Positions 23,873 through 32,600 of a DNA stretch of 32,823 bases are shown piece after piece. The DNA is from Paludibacteraceae bacterium (GTDB lineage: Bacteria > Bacteroidota > Bacteroidia > Bacteroidales > Paludibacteraceae). Location: NCBI GenBank assembly GCA_024405895.1, contig JAKSNW010000020.1, positions 1-32,823 of the forward strand, in the 5' to 3' direction. Each line of letters begins with the position of its first letter. Position 1 is the stretch's first letter. A model generated the notes under the pieces. It saw nothing but the letters and a program-made list of their open reading frames with translations, was not told the origin of the DNA and did no database searches. The translations under genes were made by a program, and so were the position numbers.

Positions 23873-26482
23873 ATGACCAAGCCAACAGAAACCCCAATGA
23901 TGAAGCAATTCGGGGAAATCAAAAAGAAATACCCCGACGCTATCATCCTTTTCCGCTGCGGTGACTTCTACGAAACCTACGGAAAAGACGCCGTTGTTGC
24001 TTCTGACATCCTGGGCATCACACTTACCAAACGCTCCAACAAAAATGCCGAAGCTTTGGAAATGGCAGGTTTCCCACATCATGCGCTGGAAACCTATCTT
24101 CCAAAACTCGTTAGAGCCGGCAAGCGCGTGGCCATTTGCGACCAATTGGAAGATCCTAAGAGCGTCAAGGCTGGCACTTTGGTGAAGCGTGGAATGACTG
24201 AACTGGTTACCCCGGGCGTATCCACCAGTGACAATGTACTTGAAAAGAAAGAAAACAATTTCCTTGCTGCCATCCATTTGAACAACGAATCATCGGGTGT
24301 AGCATTTCTCGATATCTCTACAGGCGATTTCTTTCTGTCTCAAGGCACCCTCGACCACGTTCAAAAACTGATTGACAGTTTTGCTCCAAAAGAAGTTCTT
24401 TACGAGCAGAACAAACGTAAGGTCTATCAGTCTGTCTTTGGCGACCGTTTCTTCACATTCGAACAGGACGATTGGATTTACTCCTACGAAGCTGCCAGCG
24501 AGCGTATCCTCCAGCAGTTCCAAACCACAGGATTGAAAGGTTTCGGTGTTGAGAATCTCACAGATGGCATCATTGCCGCAGGCGCAATTCTTTACTACCT
24601 CGACCAAACCAAGCACCTCCAACTCAACCACATCACAACACTATCACGTATTGATACCGAGCAGTTTGTGTGGTTGGACCAATTCACGGTCCGCAACCTG
24701 GAGTTGTTTGTAACACCATATGAAGGTGGAAAAGCATTGGTTCATGTGCTTGACCGCACGGCAACACCGATGGGCAGCCGTCTGCTTCGTCGTTGGGTTG
24801 CTTTTCCATTGAAAGACGTAAACCAAATTAATCAGCGACTTGACATCGTGGATTGTCTTTTCAAAGACAAAGTTTTGAGAAACAACATCTACGAACAGTT
24901 GCAATTGATTGGCGACCTTGAGCGTATTAACTCACGCGTTTCCGTAAAACGTGTCTCTCCTCGCGAACTCAACCAACTGCGTATTGCCCTCTCTGCCATT
25001 CAGCCTATCATGTCGTTGGCAGAGCAAAGCAACTGCGACACGCTGAAAAATCTCGCCGAACGACTCGATCCACTCACTACACTTTGCGACAGGATTCAGC
25101 GTGAGATTTCAGAAAACGCTCCTAACCTTGTTAACAAAGGCGGTGTTATTGCCGATGGATATAGTCCTGAACTTGATGAACTTCGCGAGATTGCCTATCG
25201 TGGCAAAGACTACCTGATGAAAATTCAGCAGCGTGAAATCGAAGCCACCGGTATTCCAAGCCTTAAGATTGGATATAACAACGTATTTGGCTACTATCTC
25301 GAGGTTCGCAACTCACATAAAGACAAAGTGCCTCAAGAGTGGATACGCAAACAGACACTTGTTAATGCCGAGCGCTATATCACTCAAGAACTCAAAGAAT
25401 ACGAAGAGAAGATTCTCGGTGCAGAGGAAAAGATCTTGCAAATAGAAACTCAGCTTTTCAACGAATTGGTCGACGAGATACTCAACTACATGATGCCTCT
25501 GCGTCAAAACTGTCTGATACTCTCACAGATTGACTGTCTCATTGGCTTTGCCATCGTTTCAGAAGCCAACCACTACAACCATCCTCTCATCGTTGACGAT
25601 GATATTCTTGATATCAAGGAGGGACGACACCCAGTTATAGAACAGCAACTGCCGATTGGCGAACGATATATCCCGAACGACATACATCTCGATTCCGAAG
25701 AACAGCAGATTATCATCATCACCGGTCCTAACATGGCTGGTAAATCAGCCTTGCTCCGTCAAACAGCCCTCATCGTACTGATGGCTCAGATTGGCTGCTT
25801 TGTTCCTGCCAAAGAGGCACATATCGGTATCGTCGACAAGATTTTCACGCGCGTAGGCGCCAGCGACAACATCTCCATGGGCGAGTCCACCTTCATGGTA
25901 GAGATGAATGAAGCTGCCAATATTCTCAACAACCTCTCACACCGCAGCCTTGTGCTTTTCGACGAGTTGGGACGAGGCACCAGCACCTACGACGGCATCT
26001 CAATAGCATGGGCCATTGTGGAACACATACACACCAACACAAAGAACCTCCGACCAAAGACCTTGTTTGCCACACACTATCACGAGCTCAACGAGATGGA
26101 AACCCTTTTCCCTCGCATACAGAACTATAACGTGGCAGTCAAGGAGACAACCAAACAGGTCATTTTCCTTCGCAAACTGGAAAAAGGCGGCAGCGAACAC
26201 AGTTTCGGTATCCATGTTGCCAAGATGGCAGGCATGCCTCAATCGGTTGTATCACGTGCCAAAGAGATGTTGGCAGCATTGGAGAAAGCCAACCGCAACA
26301 ACGGTTCTACCAAGGTGGCAGAAAACAAAGACCCATTCCAACTCAGTTTCTTCCAACTCGATGACCCGGTGCTGATGGACATCCGCGACGAAATCAAGAA
26401 CCTTGACATCAACAACCTCACCCCTATTGAAGCGCTCAACAAACTCAGCGAGATAAAAAAGATAGTTTTAGGCAAAGAATAA
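23873..26482 (+). CDS. mutS: DNA mismatch repair protein MutS
   Basis: 869 residues from ATG 23873; a TTG start at 23834 would overlap the previous gene and is less likely. It recognises mismatches in the N-terminal domain through FYE (Phe32, Glu34) and couples ATP use to repair. Visible: Walker [21 protein letters not shown] (switch region), Walker [16 protein letters not shown], and ATHYHEL near the end. Size and domain order are those of bacterial MutS1. Although housekeeping, it lies 32 bases behind the glycan genes with no promoter or terminator seen between, so it could be read through from them. It has no mutL neighbour. Confidence 0.97.
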   Translation: MTKPTETPMMKQFGEIKKKYPDAIILFRCGDFYETYGKDAVVASDILGITLTKRSNKNAEALEMAGFPHHALETYLPKLVRAGKRVAICDQLEDPKSVKAGTLVKRGMTELVTPGVSTSDNVLEKKENNFLAAIHLNNESSGVAFLDISTGDFFLSQGTLDHVQKLIDSFAPKEVLYEQNKRKVYQSVFGDRFFTFEQDDWIYSYEAASERILQQFQTTGLKGFGVENLTDGIIAAGAILYYLDQTKHLQLNHITTLSRIDTEQFVWLDQFTVRNLELFVTPYEGGKALVHVLDRTATPMGSRLLRRWVAFPLKDVNQINQRLDIVDCLFKDKVLRNNIYEQLQLIGDLERINSRVSVKRVSPRELNQLRIALSAIQPIMSLAEQSNCDTLKNLAERLDPLTTLCDRIQREISENAPNLVNKGGVIADGYSPELDELREIAYRGKDYLMKIQQREIEATGIPSLKIGYNNVFGYYLEVRNSHKDKVPQEWIRKQTLVNAERYITQELKEYEEKILGAEEKILQIETQLFNELVDEILNYMMPLRQNCLILSQIDCLIGFAIVSEANHYNHPLIVDDDILDIKEGRHPVIEQQLPIGERYIPNDIHLDSEEQQIIIITGPNMAGKSALLRQTALIVLMAQIGCFVPAKEAHIGIVDKIFTRVGASDNISMGESTFMVEMNEAANILNNLSHRSLVLFDELGRGTSTYDGISIAWAIVEHIHTNTKNLRPKTLFATHYHELNEMETLFPRIQNYNVAVKETTKQVIFLRKLEKGGSEHSFGIHVAKMAGMPQSVVSRAKEMLAALEKANRNNGSTKVAENKDPFQLSFFQLDDPVLMDIRDEIKNLDINNLTPIEALNKLSEIKKIVLGKE

Positions 26483-26559
26483 ACACTCCTTGCAAAGTCT
26501 TTCACTTTTCAAAACAACTCACAACCAAAGCCTTACAGCTGAGACAAAACAGGAAAGAA

Positions 26560-26591
26560 TTTGGTTGTCTCAAAAGATTGTGCTAATTTTG
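26560..26591 (+). promoter_or_regulatory. Promoter of the SLC13-type transporter gene
   Basis: TTTG (26560-26563), 20 bases, TAATTTTG (26584-26591); 53 bases before the ATG. Confidence 0.8.
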
Positions 26592-26644
26592 CATCCTTAC
26601 AACAAACAAAGAAACTATCATCCTCTTAAACCCAACCACACATC

Positions 26645-28174
26645 ATGATATTAGGACTTGATTGGCATGCCTGGCTCACCATTGTGCTGATTTTCGGCAT
26701 GTTTGTCACACTCTTGCGCACCAAGTTACCTGCCGACATCGTCTTCCTTGCCGTCATGGCACTATTGCTCATCACGGGCTGTCTGCCAGAGAAAGACGCG
26801 CTGTCTGGATTCTCCAGTTCCACCGTTGTCGTCGTAGGTGTCCTATTCTTCATCGTGGCTGGTCTGGAACATACGGGTGTATTGCAATGGATAGTCACCT
26901 ATCTGTTAGGCACACCAAAATCATTTGGTAAGGCCATTGTCCGTCTCATGGTTCCTGTGGCACTACTTTCTTCGCTACTCAGCAACACCACGGTAGTTGC
27001 CCTCTTCATTCGGGTAGTTAAGATGTGGGCAAAGAAACTCAACATTGCCCCTTCCAAACTGCTCATTCCCTTGAGTTATGCTGCCGGCATGGGTGGCGTC
27101 TGCACACTCATCGGTACACCTCCCAACCTGTTGATATCCGGTTTCTATGCCGATGCCACAGGACAAGAACTCAGCATCTTCACCACCACTCTACCCGGTT
27201 TGTTCTGCTTGGCAGTGGGCATACTGACAATCATTGTGTTGCAACGACTGCTGCCGACACGTAAGTCGCCAGAAGATGAACTGGTAGGAGAAGACACCGG
27301 AGCTGTTCATTATCTCAACGTGCCATCCAACAGCCACCTGCCAGGTCAGACCTTGGGCGAACTGGGTTGGATAGACGATTGCCGTCAGATGAAACTGTTG
27401 GGCATCGTCCATTTCGATGGCGAGACTGAACATTTCAGCAAGATGACCGACAAAGAAGCTGCCGACGTATTCCTCATGGGTGGCGACACGCTGCTGTTCA
27501 CTGGTGAGAAGACTGCGGTTCAGTCATTCGGTCGTAAATACGGTTTGAAGGGAGAACGTCTGTCGGACAACGAAGAGATCAAGACAGGATTCCGTACACT
27601 GCTTTCTGCCTTGATTATGATAGCCATGGTGCTTCTTTCGGCTTTCGAGGTGATGCCGCTGCTCAACAGTTGTATGTTGGCTGCCATGCTCATGCTCATC
27701 ACACGTTGCTGCAGCATCAAGCAGGCGAAGGAAGCTATCAACTGGGATGTGCTCATGGTGTTTGCCTGCAGTGTTGCTTTGGGCAAAGCCATTGATGCCA
27801 CAGGATTGGCACAACTTCTTGCCGACCAGATGGCAAGTCTCTGCGGCAGCAATGCCATCGTGGCACTTATCATCCTCTGCTTCATCGGAACGTTCCTCAC
27901 AGAGTTTGTCTCCAACACAGCCTGCGGTGCCATCATGGCTCCCGTTGCTATAAAGATAGCCACAGCCATGGGTGCCAACCCACTCACGTTCTGCGTAGCA
28001 CTCATGGTCAGCGTCTCCTCAAGTTTTGCAACACCTATCGGTTCACCAACCCATCTGATGGTCTACGTTCCGGGCGGCTACCGTTTCTCCGACTTCCTCC
28101 GCATCGGCCTTCCGATGAATCTCATCATCTTGGCTGCCAACATCTTCATCTGTTTGCTCTGCTTCCCGCTGTAG
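26645..28174 (+). CDS. SLC13/DASS-type anion transporter with a TrkA-C domain
   Basis: 509 residues. An inner-membrane permease of the divalent-anion:sodium symporter / ArsB-CitT superfamily. SNTTVVALF (about 117) and GTPPNLLISG (about 156) form the first substrate motif; VSNTACGAIMAPVA and ATPIGSPTHLMVYVPGGY are its repeat in the second half, as expected for this two-fold family. Between the two halves, residues about 215-310 form a soluble region resembling one TrkA-C (RCK_C) domain (LPGQTLGELGW, LMGGDTLLFTG), which in related proteins binds small regulators. The substrate may be sulfate, phosphate or a dicarboxylate; the sequence does not settle it. Own promoter; the next feature is a convergent tRNA-Leu. 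Confidence 0.85.
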   Translation: MILGLDWHAWLTIVLIFGMFVTLLRTKLPADIVFLAVMALLLITGCLPEKDALSGFSSSTVVVVGVLFFIVAGLEHTGVLQWIVTYLLGTPKSFGKAIVRLMVPVALLSSLLSNTTVVALFIRVVKMWAKKLNIAPSKLLIPLSYAAGMGGVCTLIGTPPNLLISGFYADATGQELSIFTTTLPGLFCLAVGILTIIVLQRLLPTRKSPEDELVGEDTGAVHYLNVPSNSHLPGQTLGELGWIDDCRQMKLLGIVHFDGETEHFSKMTDKEAADVFLMGGDTLLFTGEKTAVQSFGRKYGLKGERLSDNEEIKTGFRTLLSALIMIAMVLLSAFEVMPLLNSCMLAAMLMLITRCCSIKQAKEAINWDVLMVFACSVALGKAIDATGLAQLLADQMASLCGSNAIVALIILCFIGTFLTEFVSNTACGAIMAPVAIKIATAMGANPLTFCVALMVSVSSSFATPIGSPTHLMVYVPGGYRFSDFLRIGLPMNLIILAANIFICLLCFPL

Positions 28175-28205
28175 ATAGCATAAGTCTCTACCGACAGACA
28201 TATAC

Positions 28206-28239
28206 AAAAAAATAGAGGAGAATTGTTTCTCCTCTATTT
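28206..28239 (-). terminator. Terminator of tRNA-Leu, possibly bidirectional
   Basis: Perfect 13-bp inverted repeat (28210-28222, 28227-28239) with a TTGT loop; on the minus strand it is followed by four more T. It may also end the plus-strand transporter gene. Confidence 0.85.
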
Positions 28240-28323
28240 GGTACCCAGAGCCGGGATCGAACCGGCATGCCTTGCGGCACTGGTGTTTGAGACCAGCGCG
28301 TCTACCAATTCCGCCATCTGGGC
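28239..28323 (-). tRNA. tRNA-Leu (CAA)
   Basis: Minus strand, acceptor GCCCAGA / TCTGGGT, anticodon CAA at 28289-28287, long variable arm as in leucine tRNAs, T-loop TTCGATC, discriminator A and an encoded CCA (28241-28239). The other tRNAs here that show their 3' end do not encode CCA. Confidence 0.97.
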
Positions 28324-28336
28324 TTAAATCCGAGTG

Positions 28337-28368
28337 CAAAAGTACAACATTTCAAGAAACCCACCAAG
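28337..28368 (-). promoter_or_regulatory. Promoter of tRNA-Leu
   Basis: Minus strand CTTG (28368-28365), 20 bases ending GTTG, TACTTTTG (28344-28337), 13 bases before the tRNA. Confidence 0.75.
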
Positions 28369-28400
28369 AAAACAATCCATTTTTTTACCACTATTTTTTG

Positions 28401-28408
28401 TATATTTG
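28401..28408 (+). promoter_or_regulatory. -7 promoter box of aroK
   Basis: TTG then TATATTTG, 18 bases before ATG 28427; it excludes the start at 28334, which lies next to the tRNA-Leu promoter. Confidence 0.6.
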
Positions 28409-28426
28409 CGTTGTCTAAAGTCAACT

Positions 28427-28930
28427 ATGGAAAGGGTCTATCTTATCGGTTTTATGGCAAGTGGTAAATCCACTGTTGGTAAAGAACTTGCGGCACGTCT
28501 GGGCTATGAGTTCTACGACTTGGACACCGTCATCGAACAGGCTGTTTCCACTCCCATACCACAGATTTTTGCCCTTGGAGAGACGTTTTTCAGGGAAAAA
28601 GAGCGTCAGATTCTCCAACAGACAACGGAAAAATCGGCAGAAAAATCCGTCATCGCCGTCGGAGGCGGCACTCCTTGCTTTGGCAACAATTTAGCATATA
28701 TGCAACAACACGGCACGGTCGTCTTCTTGAATGTGGAGGAAGATGTGTTGGAAAATCGTCTTAAGCAGACGTCGACCGAACGTCCGATGCTGCAACAAAC
28801 AGACTGGCATGCCCTACTCCATCAACGTCTTCCCGTTTACCGAGAAGCCGACTACACCATCCAGAACAACGGCACGCCACAAGAGGCTGTCGACAAAATC
28901 ATTGAAACAACAAAAAGAGAGACAATATGA
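28427..28930 (+). CDS. aroK: Shikimate kinase
   Basis: 167 residues from ATG 28427. It phosphorylates shikimate at the 3-hydroxyl with ATP, in the aromatic amino-acid and chorismate pathway. Walker A GFMASGKST (8-16), DLD (31-33) for shikimate and magnesium binding, FREKE (56-60), GGGTPC (79-84) and the lid-type TERPML segment. Normal length for the family. The stop overlaps the start of the next gene by 4 bases (ATGA), so translation is coupled. The -7 box at 28401-28408 supports the chosen start; earlier starts would run through the tRNA-Leu promoter. Confidence 0.95.
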   Translation: MERVYLIGFMASGKSTVGKELAARLGYEFYDLDTVIEQAVSTPIPQIFALGETFFREKERQILQQTTEKSAEKSVIAVGGGTPCFGNNLAYMQQHGTVVFLNVEEDVLENRLKQTSTERPMLQQTDWHALLHQRLPVYREADYTIQNNGTPQEAVDKIIETTKRETI

Positions 28931-29331
28931 ATACCTACGAAGGAAAAATCGTAAGACTGCAAAGCTCACAACAGGATGCCTTTGAGCGACTTTCAAACCT
29001 TGAGATGTTGAGCCAAGTGCCAACCGACATGCTGCCTAAGCAAGTGAAGAACTTCCAGGCAGATTGCGACCACATCAGTATGGATGTGGATATGTTGGGA
29101 CAGGTATCACTCAACATCATCGAACGCGAGCCCTGCAAGACCATCAAGTTTGAGGCCAGTCCATCACCCATACCCATGAATCTGTGGATTCAACTCATTG
29201 AGAAAAATGGCAGCACCTACATGAAGATGACTGCCAAGGCAGATATTCCCTTTATGCTGAAGGCTTTGGTTGGCAACAAGGCAAAAGATGCCCTCGACAA
29301 AATCTCCGAAGCCATTGCGCAACGACTCTAA
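28927..29331 (+). CDS. SRPBCC-like (START/Bet v 1 fold) protein
   Basis: 134 residues, cytoplasmic. It looks like the small SRPBCC-type proteins found in Bacteroidetes: an N-terminal helix after YEGKIVRLQSSQQDAFERL, a beta sheet (HISMDVDMLGQVSLNIIEREP, TIKFEAS, YMKMTAKADIP) and a long C-terminal helix (KDALDKISEAIAQRL). The fold forms a hydrophobic pocket for lipids or other ligands, but no ligand can be read from the sequence. It is translationally coupled to aroK. Assignment by pattern only. Confidence 0.7.
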   Translation: MNTYEGKIVRLQSSQQDAFERLSNLEMLSQVPTDMLPKQVKNFQADCDHISMDVDMLGQVSLNIIEREPCKTIKFEASPSPIPMNLWIQLIEKNGSTYMKMTAKADIPFMLKALVGNKAKDALDKISEAIAQRL

Positions 29332-29376
29332 ACTACATACTATATAATATAAATAGTATCGTCGTCCACCAACGAC

Positions 29377-29416
29377 AAAGAGACATCGTCAAACCAGACG
29401 ACGTCTCTCTTTTTTA
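29377..29416 (+). terminator. Terminator after the aroK operon
   Basis: AGAGAC-AT-CGTC (29379-29390) pairs with GACG-AC-GTCTCT, followed by T residues. Confidence 0.8.
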
Positions 29417-29433
29417 TGTTTTCAGAACATATT

Positions 29434-29466
29434 TGGTGACTATGCAAGGCCTACACGATGTGCGCA
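29434..29466. repeat. Solo degenerate copy of the 42-bp repeat
   Basis: ATGCAAGGCCTACACGATG here differs by one base from ATGCAAGGCCTGCACGATG in the array at 32601-32823, and flanking bases (GAC before, GCGCA after) also resemble the unit. Single copy. Confidence 0.6.
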
Positions 29467-29618
29467 GACAGCATCATGCAGCCGGGCTTTGCTTTTTCTA
29501 CAGGCCAATGAGACTCAACTGAATAGATTCATACTTCTTTTTATGAAGCGAGAACACTGCCATTCCTGTTCCCCACAAAGCATATCTCAAGAATAGTTCA
29601 CTAAACCATGGTTATTTG

Positions 29619-29656
29619 AACAAAAAGAAAACCCCAAAAGTTGTTAACTCTTGGGG
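29619..29656 (-). terminator. Terminator of the C25-lipoprotein operon
   Basis: CCCCAA-A-AGTT / AACT-C-TTGGGG (29632-29656); on the minus strand the arm is followed by T-rich sequence. Confidence 0.8.
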
Positions 29657-29681
29657 CATTCTATATTATGTAAGTGAAGGT

Positions 29682-30326
29682 TTATTTGTTCATCAGGTCA
29701 ACCAATTCCCAACGGTGACCGTCTCTATCAATAAACCAGATTGTACCTTTCCCACGAACAGCAATTCCGCCTCCGTCGTATGTTCCTTGTTCGTTTTTAA
29801 ACGGTAAACGTAGATAGAGTGTGTCAGACAAAACTTCTGTTATATTGCTATAATCGCTTTTGATATATCCGCTGTAATTCGGTCCACCATTAAAAAAGAG
29901 ATATGTTCTTTTTGACTCATCATAAAATTGTGTATTATAATCATAATAATTTATTCCGACTAAATAAGAAAATTGACGCAATATCAATTTATGATTAAGA
30001 AAATTGTGCTCTGAAATGCAAACATTTCCAATACGTTTGGATTCTGGTGATTCGACAAAATCATTTGGGTCATAATCATCATCTCCAGGTTTGGGATAAC
30101 CTTCGTATAACTGAAACTTTTCAGTCACCTCGAAAATCATGGAGTCGTTTTCTTCATTGACATAGGCAAAAGTGTCTCCAATATTGTAGTCTTGCCAATA
30201 ATCTAAATCTCCCCAGGTGATTTCTGAGACATTAGGTGTGTTTGGATTATTGCAAGAAAAGAGAGTTGCTGTGAGGATAATTGAACTCCACAAGACTAAA
30301 ACAAGGGTCAAACTATGTTTTTTCAT
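29682..30326 (-). CDS. Lipoprotein of unknown function
   Basis: 214 residues. A lipoprotein signal peptide ends TLFSC (Cys25). A short NPNTPN linker follows, then a domain rich in Asp, Tyr and Gly (DLDYWQDYNIGDTFAYVN, YEGYPKPGDDDYDPNDF, YNTQFYDESKRTYLFFNGG) with no family I recognise. It is 12 bases downstream of the C25 peptidase and shares its low G+C content and orientation, so the two are co-transcribed and probably arrived together. It may be an inhibitor, chaperone or surface partner of the peptidase; nothing in the sequence confirms this. Confidence 0.75.
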   Translation of the reverse strand: MKKHSLTLVLVLWSSIILTATLFSCNNPNTPNVSEITWGDLDYWQDYNIGDTFAYVNEENDSMIFEVTEKFQLYEGYPKPGDDDYDPNDFVESPESKRIGNVCISEHNFLNHKLILRQFSYLVGINYYDYNTQFYDESKRTYLFFNGGPNYSGYIKSDYSNITEVLSDTLYLRLPFKNEQGTYDGGGIAVRGKGTIWFIDRDGHRWELVDLMNK

Positions 30327-30338
30327 AAGATAATAATT

Positions 30339-32450
30339 TTAGTGTTGAATAACAAATTTTTCTACTATATGTTGATTGTTGTCTGACTTTAGCACGGCAA
30401 AATATAGTCCGTCAGGTAAAAATGAGACATCCATTTGGTTAGCGGTGCTTTTCAGAACAATTATTCCTGACGTATTATAGATTGTTATGCTTATCACATT
30501 GAAACCATTTGATGACACGATGTGAATTTCATTGGAAGTGACTGTCGGGTGGATTTTAGCTATTTCCGAAACATTGGCTTCGACTGATCTATTTCTTGGG
30601 TTGCCAGTTAATCGGTCTAATCCTAATATGTATAGAGATGGGTCACCGAAGAAATTATATTTTTTAACTTGTCGGCGTTTGTACTCTGTTCGACAACTTA
30701 AGAAGTACTTGCTAGCACCATCTATAGTCATAGAGGTGATTGTTTTGTTCTTTTGGTCCAATAATTGAGAAAATACGTTGAAACCTAAATTGTTATTTGC
30801 ATTAGTAAACGAAACTACACTCGCTCCAAAATGAGAGACTGCGCCAGAAGAGAATTTTGTCAATAAATATCTTGCATACGAATAAAAATAAGAAGAACCC
30901 AATATGTGTCCACCAGTTTTGCAAGTAAAGGCGAAACTGAGAGGAAAGTATGAGATTTCATTCTGATGAAGTTCTTGAATTTGCTCGTACCCAAAATCAT
31001 ATGGGTTACATAATTTTGTAAAATCTCCATGACCACGGTAAATAAACATCCAAGTGTTACGTTCAAGTCTGTCTGATATAATATGTGAAGGATTTGGTTG
31101 ACTTCTGCCGTCTGTCAAAACGAACGGATAGGACAATTGTTGATAGATTTTTGTTTCTATTTTTTTTATGGCATTGTAGAATTGCCAACTCTCCAATGCG
31201 TTGGGTTGTCCATCGTGATTATAATCATTACCAACGCTTGAGAATGCTTGTGTATATAGATTTGTCCTGAGTTCATCTGCCAATCCAAGTTCTGTTGTGA
31301 TTGTTTTATTTACAATATTTGTTATGTCGGACTCTAATGTAACAGGCCATCTACCAAGATGAACGGACGGTGTAAGATAGCGGTCTTCTTGGTCTGCATT
31401 TGTATAATTTAGGCAAGCGTAAAAGATGTCTGTGGGCGGGTCGCTCCTCGTTTCCCATGTTCCTGCTGACATAGGTATCTTTGTGTCATCGCCAACTAGT
31501 AACACGAATCTTGGGCGAGTTCGTTGGTCATCGTAAAGGCCTTTCAGGAAAGACCTTGTTCCTGAAGCACCCAAAGAGGCATAGTCGTTTGGATAGACTT
31601 CAACATCGTAGCCCATATGCGTCTTATAATCAACGAAAGGCTGCAAGATATCGACAAATTCTGGACTTGTAAGAATGGCATAACGTCCTTTGTACATTGC
31701 CGTTTGTTCAAAACCGAGTCCCTCATAATTGTCATAGTATAGAAGTGCATCTTCAGAATAACTGCCCATAAGATAGTCCTGCATCATATCCAACAGGGAG
31801 GTGGTACCATCAAATTTGATTGTGTATTTTATGTGCGAAGCGATTCGAAGATTGTGTTCGAATATGGTGTTCATAGCGCGATGTCTAGGTGTATAGCACA
31901 CAGGGACAATTCCAAAGTGAATACCTTTTGTGCCATAAATATTATAGACCTCTGAGATGTCGTACCAATGGTCATACCAACCATCGCCTGTAGTAGCATA
32001 ATATACAGAATCATATTGCACTACAATCTCAGTTCCTTCAAAACCGTCTTGATATGGGTAATACGGCTTTTGCAAGTAAATACCTGTTTGATAATCGCTT
32101 CCCCTGTCATAAATCAAGCATTCTACCCTGATGTTGCGTGCGTCATCTGGGAGTTGCAGCTCTAAAGGTCTAATGGGAAGTGTAGGACGTCCAATATCAT
32201 CCAATTCACGATATAGTCCAAAGTAGTCTGCAGGAAAAACAATTTTAGAAAAGACTTCTCCACTATAAAGTGTGTCTAATTGCTCCATATAATCCATACC
32301 TACATAGTCTATTACATAGGAAGAATCAGTGATTGTAATCGTAATGCCGTTACTTGGAGTAACCGTGATGTCGCACCAACCTTTGAGAGGTGCCAGTAGC
32401 AATAAGCATATTGCTACAAAGAAAAGTTTTGTTCTTGTCATAAGCATCAT
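30339..32450 (-). CDS. Gingipain-type (C25) cysteine peptidase with T9SS sorting domain
   Basis: 703 residues. Signal peptide near 1-25, then a propeptide-like region, then a C25 domain: LLVGDD (317-322), a GR-P motif (366-369), the catalytic His474 in YRGHGD (471-476) and the catalytic Cys510 in FTCKTGG (508-514), with FFGDPSLYI (600-608) near the end, matching the His/Cys dyad layout of gingipains. The C-terminal 75 residues are a type A T9SS domain (IYNTSG, LPDGLYFAVL, VEKFVIQH). It is thus expected to be secreted and attached to the cell surface, cutting extracellular protein; specificity is unknown. AT-rich compared with most of the window. Start may be Met1 or Met4. Confidence 0.9.
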   Translation of the reverse strand: MMLMTRTKLFFVAICLLLLAPLKGWCDITVTPSNGITITITDSSYVIDYVGMDYMEQLDTLYSGEVFSKIVFPADYFGLYRELDDIGRPTLPIRPLELQLPDDARNIRVECLIYDRGSDYQTGIYLQKPYYPYQDGFEGTEIVVQYDSVYYATTGDGWYDHWYDISEVYNIYGTKGIHFGIVPVCYTPRHRAMNTIFEHNLRIASHIKYTIKFDGTTSLLDMMQDYLMGSYSEDALLYYDNYEGLGFEQTAMYKGRYAILTSPEFVDILQPFVDYKTHMGYDVEVYPNDYASLGASGTRSFLKGLYDDQRTRPRFVLLVGDDTKIPMSAGTWETRSDPPTDIFYACLNYTNADQEDRYLTPSVHLGRWPVTLESDITNIVNKTITTELGLADELRTNLYTQAFSSVGNDYNHDGQPNALESWQFYNAIKKIETKIYQQLSYPFVLTDGRSQPNPSHIISDRLERNTWMFIYRGHGDFTKLCNPYDFGYEQIQELHQNEISYFPLSFAFTCKTGGHILGSSYFYSYARYLLTKFSSGAVSHFGASVVSFTNANNNLGFNVFSQLLDQKNKTITSMTIDGASKYFLSCRTEYKRRQVKKYNFFGDPSLYILGLDRLTGNPRNRSVEANVSEIAKIHPTVTSNEIHIVSSNGFNVISITIYNTSGIIVLKSTANQMDVSFLPDGLYFAVLKSDNNQHIVEKFVIQH

Positions 32451-32472
32451 ATATTAAGTTATTATCGTTTGG

Positions 32473-32504
32473 CAAAAGTACGAAAACGAAACGAAAGATG
32501 CGAA
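32473..32504 (-). promoter_or_regulatory. Promoter of the C25 peptidase operon
   Basis: TACTTTTG (32480-32473) with TTCG 20 bases upstream; about 22 bases to the first start codon. Confidence 0.65.
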
Positions 32505-32600
32505 AAATTTGACATAAAAAACAGACAGTCGTTGTAATACGCTGACTATCACAACTGAGCGGTTTAACAAAACATACAAGTTTCCCCACCTACATAGCTT

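Larger units (their letters stand above)
29332..29681. other. Intergenic region 29332-29681
   Basis: No gene. It holds the terminator of aroK-SRPBCC, a solo degenerate copy of the 42-bp repeat unit (29434-29466), about 150 bases with nothing recognised, and the terminator of the minus-strand lipoprotein. Confidence 0.6.
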
